DNA of 64,000 nucleotides. Source: Nymphaea colorata (Eukaryota; Streptophyta; Magnoliopsida; Nymphaeales; Nymphaeaceae). The notes under the pieces were generated by a model. It was not told the DNA's origin. It worked only from the letters and a program-made list of their open reading frames with translations, and made no database searches. Below are positions 39,404 through 50,716 of the stretch, in pieces. The first letter of the stretch is position 1. Every line of letters begins with the position of its first letter. Both the position numbers and the translations under genes were made by a program. The stretch lies in contig NC_045145.1 of assembly GCF_008831285.2 (NCBI RefSeq), positions 17,438,040 through 17,502,039 of the forward strand, read 5' to 3'.

Positions 39404-41632
39404 ATGCAGAAGGCTCGGAGTCTTCGGCAATTGGTCAGCACATGCTTCTTGGGCAGTGCCGCCGACGCTTCACTATCTTCAGGCCCAGGGGGACGACGCC
39501 TGTTTAGCCAACCGTCGGAATCTTCTGTTTGGAGCTTCGGTGATGGGAGCCATGGGGCTCTTGGCTTGCCCCTTCTCGTGGGCAGCGACGTCTACGAGCC
39601 CACTAGGGTTCCCGACCTTCCCTCCGACGTCCGCGCCGTCTGCGCCGGCCATTACCATTCTCTTGCCGTCACCTCCGCAGGTGAAATCTGGGCGTGGGGT
39701 CGGAATGATGAAGGTCAACTTGGCAGGGGACAACTTCTTGATTCCAGGTTATTTCTACTGCCTTTTCTGCCTCTTTACTTTCTATGCTTGAAGTGACAAA
39801 AAGAATGTTCAATGAAATTAAGATTTTGATCCCTTCCTCGTGTGGGGCGTCATTTATCGAACTGTTGTTCTTGATGGCAGGGATGAATGGAGCCGGCCTG
39901 GGAGAGTACAGGGGCTAGATCACGTCAGAGTGAGGAGTGCGTTTGCATCTGGTGTTGTTTCAATGGCGGTTGGTGACGATGGCTCGTTGTGGGCCTGGGG
40001 GAGATCGAAACGCGGACAGCTTGGGCTCGGCAGAGGAATCCTAGAGGTTCGGTTACCTACCAAGGTTGAAGCACTAGCAGGGGAAGAAGTGGCTAAGGTA
40101 TGATTATGCAGTTGGATTGCTTTTGTTACAATTTTTCTGCAATTTCACTGCAGCTTGTCATTTTTTGTCCTGTGATCATGTGAATCGAGATCATTGAGCT
40201 CTTCCCTACTGGTGCTACACTGCTACTAAAGCTGAAGCGCTAGCAAGGAAGGCTAATGTATGCACCATGAATGTGAATACAGATTGCTGTCTCATAATTT
40301 TCGTGCAATTGCATTGCGCCTGATCCTTTCTCCTACTCTTAAGTCTATAACGATACACGGATCCTGACCTTTGTGCTTACGTTGTGGTGCTATATGTTAA
40401 AGCAAGTGTATCCATTGGAAAAGCTTCTATTTCAATAAGTTCAAGAGTTCAATACCCTGAATCCATCTTTAAGTTGAAAAATCAAGACTTCAATAATTGA
40501 CTACATCTCTGCAGCTGAGTTTACTTCGAATTGAAGTTGGCATAAACAAAAGAGGTCATAATTCAATACTCTGAACACATCTCTCGATTTAAAGAACCAA
40601 TGCCTGGTTCGCCGCAGTTCAATGCTCTGATGCTGCAATTCTACTAACTCAACCTACAGTGGACCGAAGAGAGAAGATCCGTCCAGTGTTATATATCTTT
40701 GATTGTTCTCCCTTGCAACAGGTAGGACTCGGATGGGGCCACGCTCTGGCGCAGACCAAAGATGGAAAGTTGTACGGATGGGGCTACTCAGCAGAGGGAA
40801 GGTTGGGAAAACTTGGAGAAAATTTGGAGCCCACTCGGCCTTCGTATTCTGATTATACAGAAGTTGGCAAGACAGCTAGCGCGTGCAGTGATTCAGCGCT
40901 AAACATCGCAGCTAAGATGGTGGCAGAGGACATTGAGAAAGAGAAGAACATGCCTATTGTTTGGGAGCCTTGCCAGGTGCCTGAATTACATGGACTGAAC
41001 GTTATGGATGTAGCTTGTGGGCATGATCATTCTTTAGTCCTCTGTTGTATGTCTCCTATACCCTGATCTGTGTTTCATTTGCGCTGCAAGTATTTGTGGG
41101 ATGTTTTTGTTTGTGACTTTGTTGTTAATTTTATCATGCTTTAGGCACTGGTCTTCTGCTAAGTGGAGGAAGCAACGTATACAATCAGCTGGGCAGAGTT
41201 CCTGCTCAAATCCAGTCACTGCAGCCGATCGACTTAGAATACAGGCCTTATGCTGTATCCTGTGGTCTAGGACATTCTCTCGCATTATGTTTGAATCCCT
41301 CGTGTGCAATTGCAGATGCAACTCCCAGCTTATTTTCATGGGGATGGAATCTCACTTCTCAACTTGGTCGAGGGGGTAGGGAGGACATGCCGTCTATGGT
41401 GGAAGCCTTAAAGGGAAAGAAAATTAAGAGAGCTTGTGGTGGCCGTGTGCATTCTGTTGCTGTGAGTTCTCAAGGGGAGATCTTCTCATGGGGCTCAGGG
41501 CGAAATGGCAGGTTAGGGTTAGGAAGCTCAGCAGATGAGCCAGAACCCACCATCATAGAAGCTTTGCAGGGTTTGGAGGTTTTGGAAGCAGTTTGCGGTC
41601 ATGATCATAACCTGGTTCTGGTTGCTGAATGA
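39404..41632 (+). CDS. RCC1-repeat (UVR8/RUG-like) protein, probably organelle-targeted (4 exons, 457 aa)
   Basis: Join 39404-39747, 39881-40097, 40722-41046 and 41145-41632. The introns (133, 624 and 98 bp) are GT-AG and phases agree. Seven RCC1 blades can be counted from their turns: FGDGSHGALG, WGRNDEGQLGRG, WGRSKRGQLGLG, WGYSAEGRLG, GGSNVYNQLG, WGWNLTSQLGRG and WGSGRNGRLGLG. CxGHxHS/N motifs (CAGHYHSLAV, CGHDHSLVLC, CGHDHNLVLV) lie between them, as expected for a seven-blade propeller. The start MQKARSLRQLVSTCFLG followed by an Arg/Ser/Gly-rich stretch looks like a mitochondrial or plastid presequence. The in-frame ATG at 39362 would add an Arg/Glu-rich segment and spoil it. It lacks the UVR8 C-terminal photoreceptor tail and GWRHT repeats. 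It resembles plant RUG-type proteins, some of which act in mitochondrial RNA splicing. The exact orthologue is uncertain. Confidence 0.9.
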
Positions 41633-41966
41633 TAAGCAACCGCAGAGATGGTGAAGTTACACAAGCATAGTTAGAGCATTACACAGACATAGAGTCCTTC
41701 ATCGGTCCGATCATCTACTGTAAGTTGTTTTGTCTCACAGCGAGAATTCAGGAACCTGAATTTGGACGTCTTACTCTTAGGTTTGTAGTTATTCCAAAAC
41801 GTAAAAAAAAACAACTGAGACATGGGTCCTTTGATTCCTTGTATTCGGCAAATAATATATTTTCTATATATATTAAACTCAACCAATATGCCTTTCAGAA
41901 AAAAAGAGGACTAGCTTCTTTCTATTTGACATGTACAGCAAAAAAATTGTTCTTCAATGTGTTATC
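41633..41966. other. Convergent 3' spacer between RCC1 and WRKY genes
   Basis: Only 334 bp separate the two stop codons, so both 3' untranslated regions and poly(A) sites must lie here or overlap into the other gene. The sequence is AT-rich, with several AATAA-like words (for example AATAATATA near 41851). Confidence 0.7.
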
Positions 41967-44900
41967 TTACATCTGTGGTCCTAGCGGAAGTGTGCCCATG
42001 ATCTGATGATACAGTGACCCGTGCGTACCAGGCATTCCAGATTCAAATACGGGTTCCTCCTTCAGCTCGCCAGGCAGTCTTGATGGTGGCGCCACTTCGG
42101 TCAGCTTGTGCTGCATCAAATATGGTCCAACACCCAGCTTCTCATGGCCAATGGGAAGCCCTGAGAATTTGAAGTTTCCAAGTCCCATCTGCTGATTCAG
42201 TGGGAAACTTGAAAGACCAGAATAGAGAGACTGTCCCATCTGCGGTGTGTTAGCAGGACCAAACCCGGGCAAGGATGGCATGCTCAATCGTTCATGCAGA
42301 TTATTGAACCTCATGATGTTGTTCTGTTGTGGCACAGGCTCTGGCTTGAGGATGTGAGACGACGAAGCTGGTGCAGTTCCCATGCTGGAGGTTGTGGAAG
42401 TAAGATGGTTGCTGCCAGTGTTGCTTCTAGCAGCAGGCACGTCATGGTTATGTTTTCCTTCATATGTGGTGATCACAGACTTGAGGTCATGGGATGCCCT
42501 CTCCACATGCTTCCTCACCGGGCACCCTGGGCTGGTGCACTTATAGTAGCTCCTGCAAACGTTTCAGATTCGAAAAATGAATGGTAGCAGTTGCTTTTTT
42601 TTTTTCGTCAAAATGCCTTAAAGCAGTTTATCAGGGAAGAAATATAATTTGGACTGACTACGAGAGCCAAGAACTGGTTGAAATCATTTATCAAAGAGTG
42701 ATTTTTGAGTGCCTCTGATTGCAATCGCATAAGATAAAAGTGTCCAACGGTAACTTGATAGCCTAGATATTGTTAAGCAATGAAGAGTTGAAGTACCTAG
42801 GATTTGGATTTCCTTTAACCACCTTCTGCCCATACTTGCGCCAACGGTATCCATCATCAAGGATGTCAACCTCACTGGTTGTCTGAACTACAACTCTTGG
42901 TTCACGAATGCCTCTGGATGTCATTGCAGCATCCACGGCACAGCCATCCTTTTTCCTGCAAAAACCAGGAGTGAGCAGTTGCTAGGCAAGTGATTCATAT
43001 GGTACGTGCTCTAACATATGCAAAAGGAGTAGATTTGAAGAGATTAATAAGCATATTGCAAAGAGATTCACCTTCTCTTTGATTCTAGCTCGTCTTCATC
43101 ACCCTCATCTCCTAGTGACATGCTGAAATTTGTGGCCATCTCATCATCATCATCGCCACCAGATAAGGTGGATGAGATCTCTGGCGCATCAGTCATCTCA
43201 TGATGACCGAAGCTTCGGGACTGAGCACTAATAGATTGATTACAGAAATCAGTACTGGGGGCAAGGGAAGTCATCTCCGAGGAATCAGCCTTCCAGTCCT
43301 GGCTACCTGCAGCGGTCTCTAGTTGGTTGCCCTTCCACACTGGCTGACTCTCTGCAGTCTCGTGTAGTCCTTGGTCTTGGCGATCCAGGACTGCATCTTC
43401 AATTGCAGCCAATGCACCAAGTGATCGTCGGCTGGGGGGAGGTTTGGGGTGATTGTGGGCACCCTTGTAAATGATTTCAGTGATGTGCCCATCGTGAGCA
43501 CGCTCAATCTTCTTCCTCACTTGACAGTTTGTATGAGTACACTTGTAATAGCTACGAGGAAATTCACTACTTTTCACCTGCTTTTGACCATATTTCCTCC
43601 AGTTGTATCCATCCTCCGAAGATACTCCAACAGATGCAGGTGCAAAGGATGTCTCCTTATCTCCATCATCATCTAGATGGTCCTCAGTTGGAGGAGATTG
43701 TTCACTGCAAATGATACCAACGGAAGCTTGTGTATCGGATGTAGCAGTTTTTATGTTACTCTCTCCAGATGACAGTGTGAGAGAATCTGCTTGATTATAT
43801 GACTCGTTTTGGTGTTGGCCCTCTGCTTGTGTTTCGAATAGGAGCTTGGGGGCAGCATTTTGAGCCTCAATAAAGGGTTTGGGCAGGAATGCGTCCTCAA
43901 CTCTGGACCATGAAGGCTCTTGAATGGTGGAAGATGCCTGTACAGAAGGGGAAATGGAGTCATGAAAGCATAAAGTGACCAAATCACATCCAAATCTAGC
44001 ATGGTTTATGCTGAAATATCCAAGCATACCAGTGTCCCACATAATGCAGTTAAAAGCTCCACAGGGTTTTTGGTGATCCGGAGAGATCCAGTTCCAAAGA
44101 AAATTCTATCCTTTCCATAAGAGCCTACTACAGCTACAATATGCGTAATCTAATTGCACTTTCTTTATTCTCTAGCTGGGATGGTCTGGCCACTTCTGGA
44201 TGACTTAAAGACTACCGAACACTTAACCTCGAGGTCATATAAACCGACCTCCTAGCTGGTTGTCGGAAGTTCATATTGTTAACAGTAGGACCAACATTTT
44301 TGGACGGGAGATGCATCTCTATTCTAGTTGCCCTGTTCTGCTGGTTGTCTGGTTATTCTTGGTATGCAACGTTCGGTAACCCTCCCTTGCTCACCAGGAA
44401 AGAAAGGCTATTTTTCATGGAAAAAGTGGAAAAGCCCTTAGTACAGGACTAAAGGGTCTCACCTGGTTTCCTGAACTCTGGAAGCAGGACACAGGTCCTC
44501 CAACATGAGGCTTGAAGGCAAACGATGAATCACTATATTGTTCACATGTCCGTTGTTCTTTGCCAGCAGCAGCAGAAACTCTGGTTGTATGTGTGATCGT
44601 GGAATCGTTTCTTTGGCTGAGCGACGGTAAGGGAAATGCACCAGTCGTTGGAGAAGGTTGAGCCTGAACCAAAATCAACCGAATTGTTAACCAGAGATCA
44701 AAATGAAATCTTCAACTTCGACCACCATGACCAGATCTTGGTAAAGCAACCCATTTCGATCCCGAAAAAATTATCATGAGATGGGCTGCCATCACGGCAG
44801 TCCAGAAAAGGAACTTCCTCAAAAAAAGAATGATTTCAGACTCGCAAATCAATTCCTCGAAAACTACACACCAATCTCTGGTGGCTGATTTTCATGTAGT

Positions 44901-45283
44901 CGGCAGATCACAGTTTCCTGGTTGTGCAGCACTCTCCTCACTGCAGAGGCAGGGAACCTATATTTCATCTGTGCCACTCAAGCCATGTGCAGAGAGTGGC
45001 CAAACTTTGCTCAGATCTAGGTGGGAACTCTCCCATTCTTTCTACATTACAGTACATGCTACAATGATTTCCACCCTGTTCTTTATTCTACTTGCGCTCT
45101 ATTTTGTCAAAATTTACTTCTCTATTGGAAGTCATGAGGCAGTCAACAACCAGGAGACCAGAAGAGACAACAGAAATTTATCGGAGATCTATCCATCCGA
45201 AGAAGCAACTGGAAATCCCTCCAAACCGTTACCACCGAGATAACAAACACGCGCGCGCGCACTCACACGTACAAATACACGCA

Positions 45284-45322
<39 letters not shown>

Positions 45323-45762
45323 GTGTTGCAATTCCTTGCCTGAGAATTGAAAAGGAAAACTGGGGAATCGAGCAAGGTGGTGGGGCTTAGCCCCGGAGGA
45401 ATGGTAAGACACGGCGATCGAGCGCCACGGGGGGAAGCCAACGCGCCATCCCCCAACCGAACCCGCGCGGTGTTCAACCTGGGGGCGCTGAACCCCGCTC
45501 TTGCCGCCACCCTCTCCCCGAGTCCCCCGACCGCCGCCGTCGGCCTCCTCCCGCAACTGAACCCGCCGAAGCTCCCAGAGAGCTCGTTTTCCCTTTCCGC
45601 CGCAGAAGCCGTACCGTCGCTGCTCCCCACCACCGCCCCACTCTCGCACGCCATTCCGGCCTCCACCCGCTTCTTCATGCCGGAAATAGCGGCAAGATCG
45701 TCGTCGAGGAAGGAAGGAAAGCTCGCGTCCGCGAACGTGAAATTATTGTCGATGCTTGCCAT
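41967..45762 (-). CDS. Group I WRKY transcription factor, WRKY2-like (5 exons, 744 aa)
   Basis: Join 45340-45762, 44463-44663, 43072-43937, 42797-42955 and 41967-42552, all in phase. Two WRKY domains make it group I: WRKYGQK near residue 321 with C-x4-C-x22-H-x-H, and WRKYGQK near residue 535 with C-x4-C-x23-H-x-H (ending [10 protein letters not shown]). The N-terminal half has the family block [18 protein letters not shown] joined to AQPSPTTG across intron 1, plus a Ser-Pro-rich region that in WRKY33/WRKY2 relatives is a MAP-kinase target. [14 protein letters not shown] and [15 protein letters not shown] fit WRKY2/WRKY34 best. The splice inside the second WRKY domain (after NPNPR) is the usual group I position. 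Intron 1 has a GC donor (CAG|GCAAGG). It binds W-boxes (TTGAC) in the nucleus. WRKY2 relatives act in pollen, seed and asymmetric division, but orthology is not proven here. Confidence 0.93.
45264..45322. repeat. (CA)n(GA)n compound microsatellite in WRKY intron 1
   Basis: A CA run changes into a GA run just downstream (in transcript direction) of the GC splice donor of the WRKY gene. It is pyrimidine-rich on the transcribed strand. Confidence 0.9.
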
Positions 45763-45869
45763 CCCCCGCTCTTGGGATTAGCCAGCAGCGGACGAAATCG
45801 CGAAGGATGATGGAGGAGGAAAGCAAGAGCACAAAAATGAGAGGAGGGGGAAGCAATATCTAAATGAGC

Positions 45870-45872
<3 letters not shown>

Positions 45873-45906
<34 letters not shown>
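45873..45906. repeat. (TA)n microsatellite upstream of the WRKY gene
   Basis: A TA run of about 34 nt starts about 110 bp upstream of the WRKY start codon, in the promoter or leader. Confidence 0.95.
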
Positions 45907-45910
<4 letters not shown>

Positions 45911-46303
45911 AACATTTATGTTTACATGTATATGGTCACATATACTTTAACGTTCTGCACAGATTGGGCAGGGAAGCTTCTCTGGGAGGAAGAACCCAAA
46001 TGAGATTCGAGACAGAAAGTGAGAGAGAGTGAAAAAAAAGCAAGGGAGAAGGAGATTTATGTATGTGTTCAAGAAAAATCTACAAATAACCAAATTTTTG
46101 ATGCGTTTATAAAGAACATGACCTGAGTTTACAAAAACAACTCACAAGCGCAGGTCTGATAAGTTAAATTATCAAAAATATTCCTTTGGAAAAACGAAGT
46201 TTGTAGTTTACGAGGCGGAGAAATTTTATAGAAAGAAGCGCGGGGAGATTTTTTTTCTCTTGCGCTTTTCATATTTTACACTTTCACAGGAAAAGAAGAG
46301 AAG

Positions 46304-46315
46304 TTGACTGGTCAA
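46304..46315. promoter_or_regulatory. Inverted pair of W-boxes upstream of the WRKY gene
   Basis: TTGACTGGTCAA contains two TTGAC cores facing each other with 2 bp between. WRKY proteins bind TTGAC(C/T). The site is about 540 bp upstream of the WRKY start codon, so self-regulation is plausible but not shown. Confidence 0.55.
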
Positions 46316-46397
46316 GGTAGAAAGAGAGGTTTGCTCTTATCTGCTGGTGCACTCTCTGTCCTGTCGGGGCTTTAAAGAAGGGGGCCACGTCGACACG

Positions 46398-46405
46398 ACA
46401 CGTGG
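46398..46405. promoter_or_regulatory. G-box / ABRE-like element
   Basis: ACACGTGG (core CACGTG) sits in a GC-rich patch (46380-46600) about 640 bp upstream of the WRKY start codon. A nearby CCACGTCG adds a second ACGT core. Such sites bind bZIP or bHLH factors. Use in vivo is unknown. Confidence 0.5.
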
Positions 46406-47855
46406 AGGGGACCCAACGACCGGGACCCCGCTCCGACCGACCAGCGATCCTGGCCGTCCACCGACGCGATGTGCGGAGCGGAACGTCTTGTGTGGAGATA
46501 ACTCGAGATGGAGACCCACGGGGGGTGTGGGGCCCACGGCGTAACGTAGGGTGCGGGGGATGTGGAGAGAGGAAACTGCCACAGCCCCATAATGGACCCC
46601 CGTGACTTGAAATTTTATTTAAGGGAATTGCATGTTGGTGACCAAAACTTTGCTTTTTTACTTTTTACTTTTTTTTTTCTTTTTAGTTTGGCTGATCGCT
46701 GTGGTTTAAGCTGAAATTATAACTTTTTGAGAGGGTTGGTGCCAATAGGCGGAGAGCAGTTAGAGAGCGGTCGCTGTTCGAATTTTGTTACTTTTTTGTT
46801 GGAAGTCAAAAATTAGAGTGCCTTTTAGCTGTGATTGGTGAAATTTTGATGAAATATTTACAAAGCGATGGAACGAAGTTTGGATTTCTTTCATTTCAAC
46901 GGTTTCTCTAATGTAGTTTTGAGTTAAATGAAAAAAAAAGAAGATCAAGGGTAAGTTTGGTTCGTAATTTCTTTAAAGGTTATATCTACTTTTTGTAAAA
47001 TTTTAAATTTTATTACTTCTTTTACGAGAAATTCTTTGCTCTGGTCTTCCTATTGACTTTTGTGTTTTACTCTCTAAAAGTCTGAGATATCTTGTCTCCA
47101 TTCTTGGGGGAGGTTTGAATATATTGCATGGAAACAAAACACTGAGGTCATTTGACATTTTAGGATCCATATCCTTGTCTTTTAACTATGATTTGATTCA
47201 TTTTAGCAAGAGTAAAATTATATATTTATAGTTTTTGCATTTTTAAATTCACCAATGAATTGCAAGGAAGACTCCCTATTTTAGTTGGAGATTTTAAATT
47301 CATGATTCTTAGATCAGCAATTTGTTGCAACAATAGCTCTCAATTCTAAGGTTCAACATGCTCAAGAAAACCAAAAAAAAGTTTAATTAAGATCAATATT
47401 ACAAGTAACACAAAATCAAGATCACAAAGTTTTTATTCGAGAAAATTGGTGAATTACAAAAGGATTAAACACCACTCTTTAATGAAGAACGAGAAAAAAA
47501 TAGTTCTTTCAGCACTTAACTATCATTCTTATTATTTGTAGTGCTCCCTGACCTTTTGGCCAAGTCATTGTTTGACTCAGGCCATGCAGGGGAGAGCGAG
47601 TCAAGTTGGCTTGAAGAGTCAAGATTGCCAGGAATGAAGGACTCAAAACGTTCGTTTGAAGGAAGGGGGAAGCAACATGGCTAGCGGCGGAGTCAGAAAT
47701 TGCCTACGTCGGTCCATATCAAGTATATATATATATATATTATTAGTATCTTCATTTCTAACTCCCTTCACTTTGACCAAGTAACTAGTTACAATGGGTC
47801 AAGAGACGACGACCCTACGCTTGTCCTTTTCCACCACCTCTATCAGCCACATCAG

Positions 47856-48001
47856 CATGGGCGGAGTCAGGATTTTCTTTAGGGGCGGGCCAAATTGAAT
47901 TTAAATCCAAAAAATACATGGCGCAATCAAACAATTTTATTTTTTTCATTGGCCAGGCTGGGGCCATGGCCTAGGCGGGCTCTCCCCTCCCTCCGCCCCT
48001 A
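47856..48001. mobile_element. Small non-autonomous hAT-like element (copy B), 146 bp
   Basis: Terminal inverted repeats CATGGGCGGAG (left) and TAGGGGCGGAG (reverse complement of the right end) are flanked by a near-perfect 8-bp duplication, CACATCAG at 47848-47855 and CACATCAA at 48002-48009. Internal blocks are shared, in inverse orientation, with 8001-8184. It has no open frame. The TAGGG-type end and 8-bp duplication point to hAT. Confidence 0.75.
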
Positions 48002-48678
48002 CACATCAACTCTCATTTTGTCCGTCCTTCCTTCTGCCTTTTCTTTTTATTAGTTTCTCATGGCTTTTGATACGAGAACACAATGTTTCATGAATGTCTT
48101 CCAAAAAATAGATTATATTCATGAAAAACACAATGTTCTTGTCATCAAACGCTTTTTTTATTAGTATATACGCTTCGGCCATCTTGAGCTTAGTCCAATT
48201 ATGATGACCCCATGCAATGCAACGGGTGGATGTGATTAAGCTTTTAGGAATCATGTGATCTTCTTGTATATGGTCGCACCGCATAAATAATGGAGTTGCT
48301 TTCATGACTAAGAAGCAATCGTGCATGACTAGCTCGAGCTCGGCTCATGTAAGCTCGATCCGAGCTCGACTATCGAGTAAAGAAGCAAACTCGTTCTTAT
48401 GAATAAGATTGCTAGGTTATGGGCCTTGAGAATTTGGAGATAAAATATATAAGAGTTTCCAAGTGGCATTCCAATCCAAACATTGAACGCCTTGTTCTTG
48501 TTTTGTTGCTCCCCATTTTAAATTAGCTGTTTATACTGATATGGTCTGCCGAACTCCAACATTATTATATAGAACATGAGAGAGAAAACATTTTCTTATT
48601 TCCAGCTGCTAACCATCAACTGAAATAATGAAGAAAATGGATGTCATTAACGTGATGGAAATGTGCAAGAATTCTATG

Positions 48679-48814
48679 CATCTGGCTAAAGCGTCCAAAG
48701 CAAGGGCAGAATCTGGGAGACATACCTCTTCTTTTTCTCTCTCTCTCATCTGGCTAAAGTGTCGAAAGTAAGGGCTGAATCAAGGAGACATAAATCTTCT
48801 TTCTCTCTCTTTCT
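48679..48814. repeat. 68-bp tandem duplication
   Basis: Two adjacent copies starting CATCTGGCTAAAG (48679 and 48747) each end in a CT-rich tract. They differ at about ten positions, so the duplication is old. Confidence 0.9.
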
Positions 48815-48817
48815 CTT

Positions 48818-48849
<32 letters not shown>

Positions 48850-50716
48850 AAATTAAAATGGCAACTCTAGCTTTTTTTAGAATTACCCAACTACCTAATC
48901 TACCATATTCAATCCAACTTGATGAATAATTAAAAAAAAAAACTAAAGAGAAAAAATGATAGATATTTTTGTCATCTAATATTAATTTAGATATTTTTTT
49001 ATTGTTTTTCCATCAATCATTTATTCATTTGTTTTAGATGAAAATGATTGGATGACTCCAAACAAACAACGAGAGTTCACTCATTATACATAAGTATAAC
49101 AACTTAATCTATAAATAAGTTCAAGAAACCGTTCAAGATAAACTGTCGCCTCGTGAGTCATACGTGTGCGCGTCTGTACCGCAGGCGAAAGAAGAAAATA
49201 GGAAAAAAACAATGTGCCACGGGATGTGCATGTGCGCAGGCTAGAGAGAGAAAGAGGAGTGGGGCAGGGAAAGAGAATGGCGAGTCAATAATTCAGAAGA
49301 CCTCGATGGAGAGAACGGGGGGGGGGCGGAGCACATGGCCTATCCACGTTGCACCATTATGGAAGATCCCCAAACCCTTTTTTCTATTTGCTTCCAATCC
49401 TTTCTTCTGCAATTCTATTCAGCGAGGAAAAAGATACGGCCGACGGCATATTGAATGATTCACATGAACCAGCACATACCATCAGAAGCAAAGTTCATGA
49501 AAATTCCTTTCACCGAAAAAAAATAATCTTTGAAATGATAAAAGAAGTTGTTTAAGAAGAAAGAGGAAAGCAAATGATCTGAAAAATTTCCATTGTTCTA
49601 CTCTCTCCTGGTTAAAAGGCTCCGGAAGCAGCTCTAGAACTGAGAGGAGGAAAGAAGAAGAAAAGGGTCACTTCGCCTTTGATTACACATGGCAGGATTC
49701 ACCTGGACGGTGCGTCCAAGTGTTTGAAAATTTGGCCGACGGATGCTCCGCGCGACAGCGAATATGGTAGGTGATTAACAATCACTGCTGATAACGTCAG
49801 GACGTGCCTTTCTGAGGAGTCAAGCGACCAACTCTCCTGAGGAAGCAAAACATGTGACCACCAAATTAAATATTACATTTCTACATCAAACCAGACTCAT
49901 TTATAACCCTACTTTCAGTCCTACAGTGAAGCTGAGACCACTGCGCTGCATGTAGAGAGAAGATGACAAAAAGAAACTGCTAAGGATGCTGAGGTGAAGA
50001 TCCTGTATCAGAAGATACTGAATTCAGATACCATTTGGTTTTACTCATTAAAATCTTTCATGTTGTCAAGAAAATAGTAATCATTTTATGAATGAACATA
50101 CCTTATTTTTGGTGACTTTTACGTGTATTTCTCCTGCACCTCAGCATCTTCCATTAAAGGATTCCTTTTTAGTGGAGATGAAACAAATGAGGCTGCTTCT
50201 TTTTAGGTGGTTAATTTCACATGAGAAGTAGCTTATGAGAAAACGATAAATGACTGAATAAAATATTAGCCCTGAGGGTGTACCACTATAGGCTCAGGTC
50301 GGTGGTCAGCAGGCAGCGGTGCCTAATTCAAGTGGCATTGATAGGGTTTTGGACCTTGGAGACGAGGGGAAGAGGGGTTACGGTTGCCATCTTAGGGGAT
50401 ATAATGAAATATTTCTTCTGCTCACTGAGCACAAGAATATGAAATGTCATGCTTGTAAAAACTTTCTATCTTTATCAACATTATAAAACAAAATATAGTC
50501 GTTGCCCACATAAGTCCACAAAATTTTTTATTTATATATTGATCGATCCTAAACATTTCCCATAAGGTACCCTTCAAACCTTTACTTAGTATCCCTGAAT
50601 TATTTTGCTGTCTATATAAGGGTCCAACATTTTTTGAATTAGTGCCCCTCACGTATTTATTTATTATTTGTATATGGTTCCCCTTATTCGTTTTGTTATC
50701 CATTTAAAGGTCCAAG

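Noticed and set aside
44776-45243. 155-codon plus-strand frame with a hydrophobic segment
   Set aside because: It is antisense within the first intron of the WRKY gene, with no homology or codon signal that I recognise.
48006-48326. 106-codon minus-strand frame beginning MHDCFLVMKATPLFM
   Set aside because: It starts at the edge of a hAT insertion, has no recognisable domain and no clear promoter or splice context. Kept as unexplained, not called a gene.
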